Source: Pseudomonadota bacterium (GTDB lineage Bacteria; Pseudomonadota; Alphaproteobacteria; Rhizobiales; Xanthobacteraceae). From it: DNA of 6,347 bases. The notes beneath the pieces are model-generated. The model did no database searches. It was given only the letters and a program-made list of their open reading frames with translations, and was not told where the DNA came from. Both the position numbers and the translations under genes were made by a program. The DNA lies in assembly GCA_021823875.1 (NCBI GenBank), contig JAKAMD010000211.1, positions 1-6,347 of the forward strand. Direction: 5' to 3'. Shown piece after piece: positions 5,607 to 6,347 of the stretch (position 1 is its first letter; the number at the start of each line of letters is the position of its first letter).

Positions 5607-5692
5607 CGTCATGCCCGGCCTTGTGCCGGGCATCCACGTCTCACTATTCTAAAAGAAAGGCGTGGATGGCCGGGACAAGCCCGGCCATGACG
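5607..5692. repeat. Paired-palindrome repeat element, copy 2
   Basis: Seen: two 32-base arms (5607-5638 and 5661-5692) that are reverse complements at 28 of 32 positions, around an AT-richer 22-base centre. Each arm folds by itself into a perfect 9-bp stem with a 5-base CTTGT or ACAAG loop. It belongs to the same family as 3237-3327. It fills most of the gap between cimA and the VOC gene and ends on the first G-side bases of that gene's Shine-Dalgarno (GGAG 5692-5695). It may serve as a transcript-end or stabilising structure for the cimA message; no T-run follows. Confidence 0.85.
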
Positions 5693-5704
5693 GAGAACGA
5701 ATCA

Positions 5705-6085
5705 ATGATCGACCACGTCTCCGTCGCCGTTCGTGATCTCGATGCCGCCGCGCGCTTCTACGAGGCGCCGCTCGCGACCCTCGGCATGAGCAAACTGCGC
5801 GAATGGCCGGACGTGTCCATCGGCTACGGCAAGAAATATCCCGAGTTCTGGATCAACAAGCGGGCCGACATGGCGCCGATCGCTGCCGATAGCGGTGCCC
5901 ACATTTGCCTGCGTGCGCCGACCACGGCAGCGGTCAATGCATTTCATGCCGCTGCGCTCACCGCCGGCGGCACATCCGACGGCGCGCCGGGCCTGCGCGC
6001 GCACTACTACAAGAATTACTACGCCGCCTTCGTGCGCGATCCGGACGGCAACCGCCTCGAGGTGGTGACGTTTCTGAACGATTAG
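5705..6085 (+). CDS. VOC superfamily (glyoxalase / bleomycin-resistance fold) protein
   Basis: Seen: 126 residues making two beta-alpha-beta-beta-beta modules. The start is IDHVSVAVRDLDAAARFYEAPLATLGM, with His4 the usual first metal ligand. The other candidate ligands are Glu47 (YPEFWI), His66 (GAHICLRA) and Glu119 in the signature RDPDGNRLEVV (111-121), so a complete 2-His-2-Glu metal site is present. Known: the family covers glyoxalase I, dioxygenases, epimerases and drug-binding proteins. Single-module proteins of this size form dimers and mostly lack assigned substrates. The ATG at 5705 has GGAG nine bases upstream. The upstream in-frame TTG at 5621 would only translate the repeat and is rejected. 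It may be read from its own promoter or through from cimA; the intervening palindrome makes either possible. It converges on the next gene with 26 bases between stops. Confidence 0.9.
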   Translation: MIDHVSVAVRDLDAAARFYEAPLATLGMSKLREWPDVSIGYGKKYPEFWINKRADMAPIAADSGAHICLRAPTTAAVNAFHAAALTAGGTSDGAPGLRAHYYKNYYAAFVRDPDGNRLEVVTFLND

Positions 6086-6111
6086 CGCTGCGCGCCGGAC
6101 AAGTCCCAGAC

Positions 6112-6347
6112 TTACAGCCGGTCAGCGTCCGCCGCCGTCATCTCCTTGGCGGCTTCCGGCACCGCCGCTGCCGCCCGTTCCAGCATTGGCAAGACGTCGG
6201 CGACCTTGTCGGCCACCAAGAGCTCGAAGCCCCGCCCTGCGGGGATGAATTGCAGCGCCCGCATATGGTCGAGCAGGGCGCAGAGCGGCTCCCAGAAGCC
6301 GTCGATATTGACGGCAAGCACCGGCTTGAGGGGGCGACCGAGCTGCA
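6112..6347 (-). CDS. LOG-family (TIGR00730-like) Rossmann-fold protein, C-terminal part (runs off right edge)
   Basis: Seen: read leftward from the window edge, the open frame gives 77 codons and a TAA at 6112-6114, with no start needed inside. QLGRPLKPVLAVNIDGFWEPLCALLDHM matches the C-terminal half of the LOG/'lysine decarboxylase-like' family, where TWAQLG, a KPV strand and a GFW/Y-PLL-DHM helix follow the PGGxGTxEE active-site motif (outside this window). The terminal helix DVLPMLERAAAAV is also typical, followed by an Ala-rich tail. Known: these cytosolic proteins are phosphoribohydrolases that cleave nucleoside 5'-monophosphates, making free cytokinin bases in plants and some bacteria. 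Despite older naming they are not lysine decarboxylases. Activity cannot be judged without the active-site part. A GC hairpin within the coding sequence (6230-6244) looks incidental. Confidence 0.87.
   Translation of the reverse strand, partial: QLGRPLKPVLAVNIDGFWEPLCALLDHMRALQFIPAGRGFELLVADKVADVLPMLERAAAAVPEAAKEMTAADADRL

Noticed and set aside
3237..5692. CRISPR-like array formed by the repeated CATCCACG/CGTGGATG arms
   Set aside because: There are only two separated elements more than 2 kb apart with internal palindromes, no regular spacers and no cas genes.
5621..5704. N-terminal extension of the VOC protein through the repeat
   Set aside because: It would translate the palindrome from a TTG without a ribosome binding site, whereas the ATG at 5705 has GGAG and begins the fold directly.
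6230..6244. CCCCGC-CCT-GCGGGG hairpin near the right edge
   Set aside because: It lies within well-matched coding sequence of the LOG-family gene and has no T-run; most likely incidental to GC-rich codons.

Overview
The window reads as chromosomal DNA of a GC-rich alphaproteobacterium, most likely Hyphomicrobiales (the Bradyrhizobium / Rhodopseudomonas / Pseudolabrys neighbourhood). The evidence is the GC-rich codon use, the protein flavour of the MarR, CysRS and citramalate synthase genes, and dispersed palindromic elements of the 'CGTCATG..CGGG..CATCCACG' type that I associate with genomes of this group. Species cannot be fixed from the sequence alone.

Layout. Positions 1-1536 hold three minus-strand genes. 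They are the 5' part of a zeta-class glutathione transferase / maleylacetoacetate isomerase that runs off the left edge, a MarR-family regulator, and a small exported six-cysteine protein of unknown function. A hairpin cluster lies between the isomerase and the regulator, and a possible MarR operator lies upstream of the regulator. A 327-base divergent intergenic region (1537-1863) separates these from the plus-strand genes. The plus-strand genes are cysS (cysteinyl-tRNA synthetase), a GNAT acetyltransferase, a 38-residue single-pass membrane protein, cimA ((R)-citramalate synthase) and a VOC/glyoxalase-fold protein. At the right edge the 3' end of a LOG-family (TIGR00730-like) gene converges from the minus strand.

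How the genes work together. cysS, the acetyltransferase, the membrane microprotein and cimA are tightly packed. The acetyltransferase and microprotein genes overlap by ATGA, and cimA starts 7 bases after the microprotein stop, so this looks like one transcription unit. CimA makes citramalate from pyruvate and acetyl-CoA for threonine-independent isoleucine synthesis. CysRS charges tRNA-Cys. No direct biochemical link between them is visible. MarR upstream of the isomerase suggests control of tyrosine/homogentisate or another aromatic ring-cleavage route, but hairpins separate the two genes.

What stands out. Most of the window is ordinary housekeeping sequence. The most unusual structure is at the cysS-acetyltransferase junction. 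An 18-bp sequence carrying the cysS stop, a Shine-Dalgarno-like run and an ATGA is present twice (17/18 identical), exactly 140 bp apart, with a paired-palindrome element between the copies. This looks like an insertion into a former ATGA stop/start overlap. The duplication leaves a 47-codon reading frame that overlaps cysS and the acetyltransferase by ATGA at both ends. A second element of the same family sits at 5607-5692. In both elements the differences between the two arms are almost all compensatory, which indicates that each arm folds as its own hairpin.
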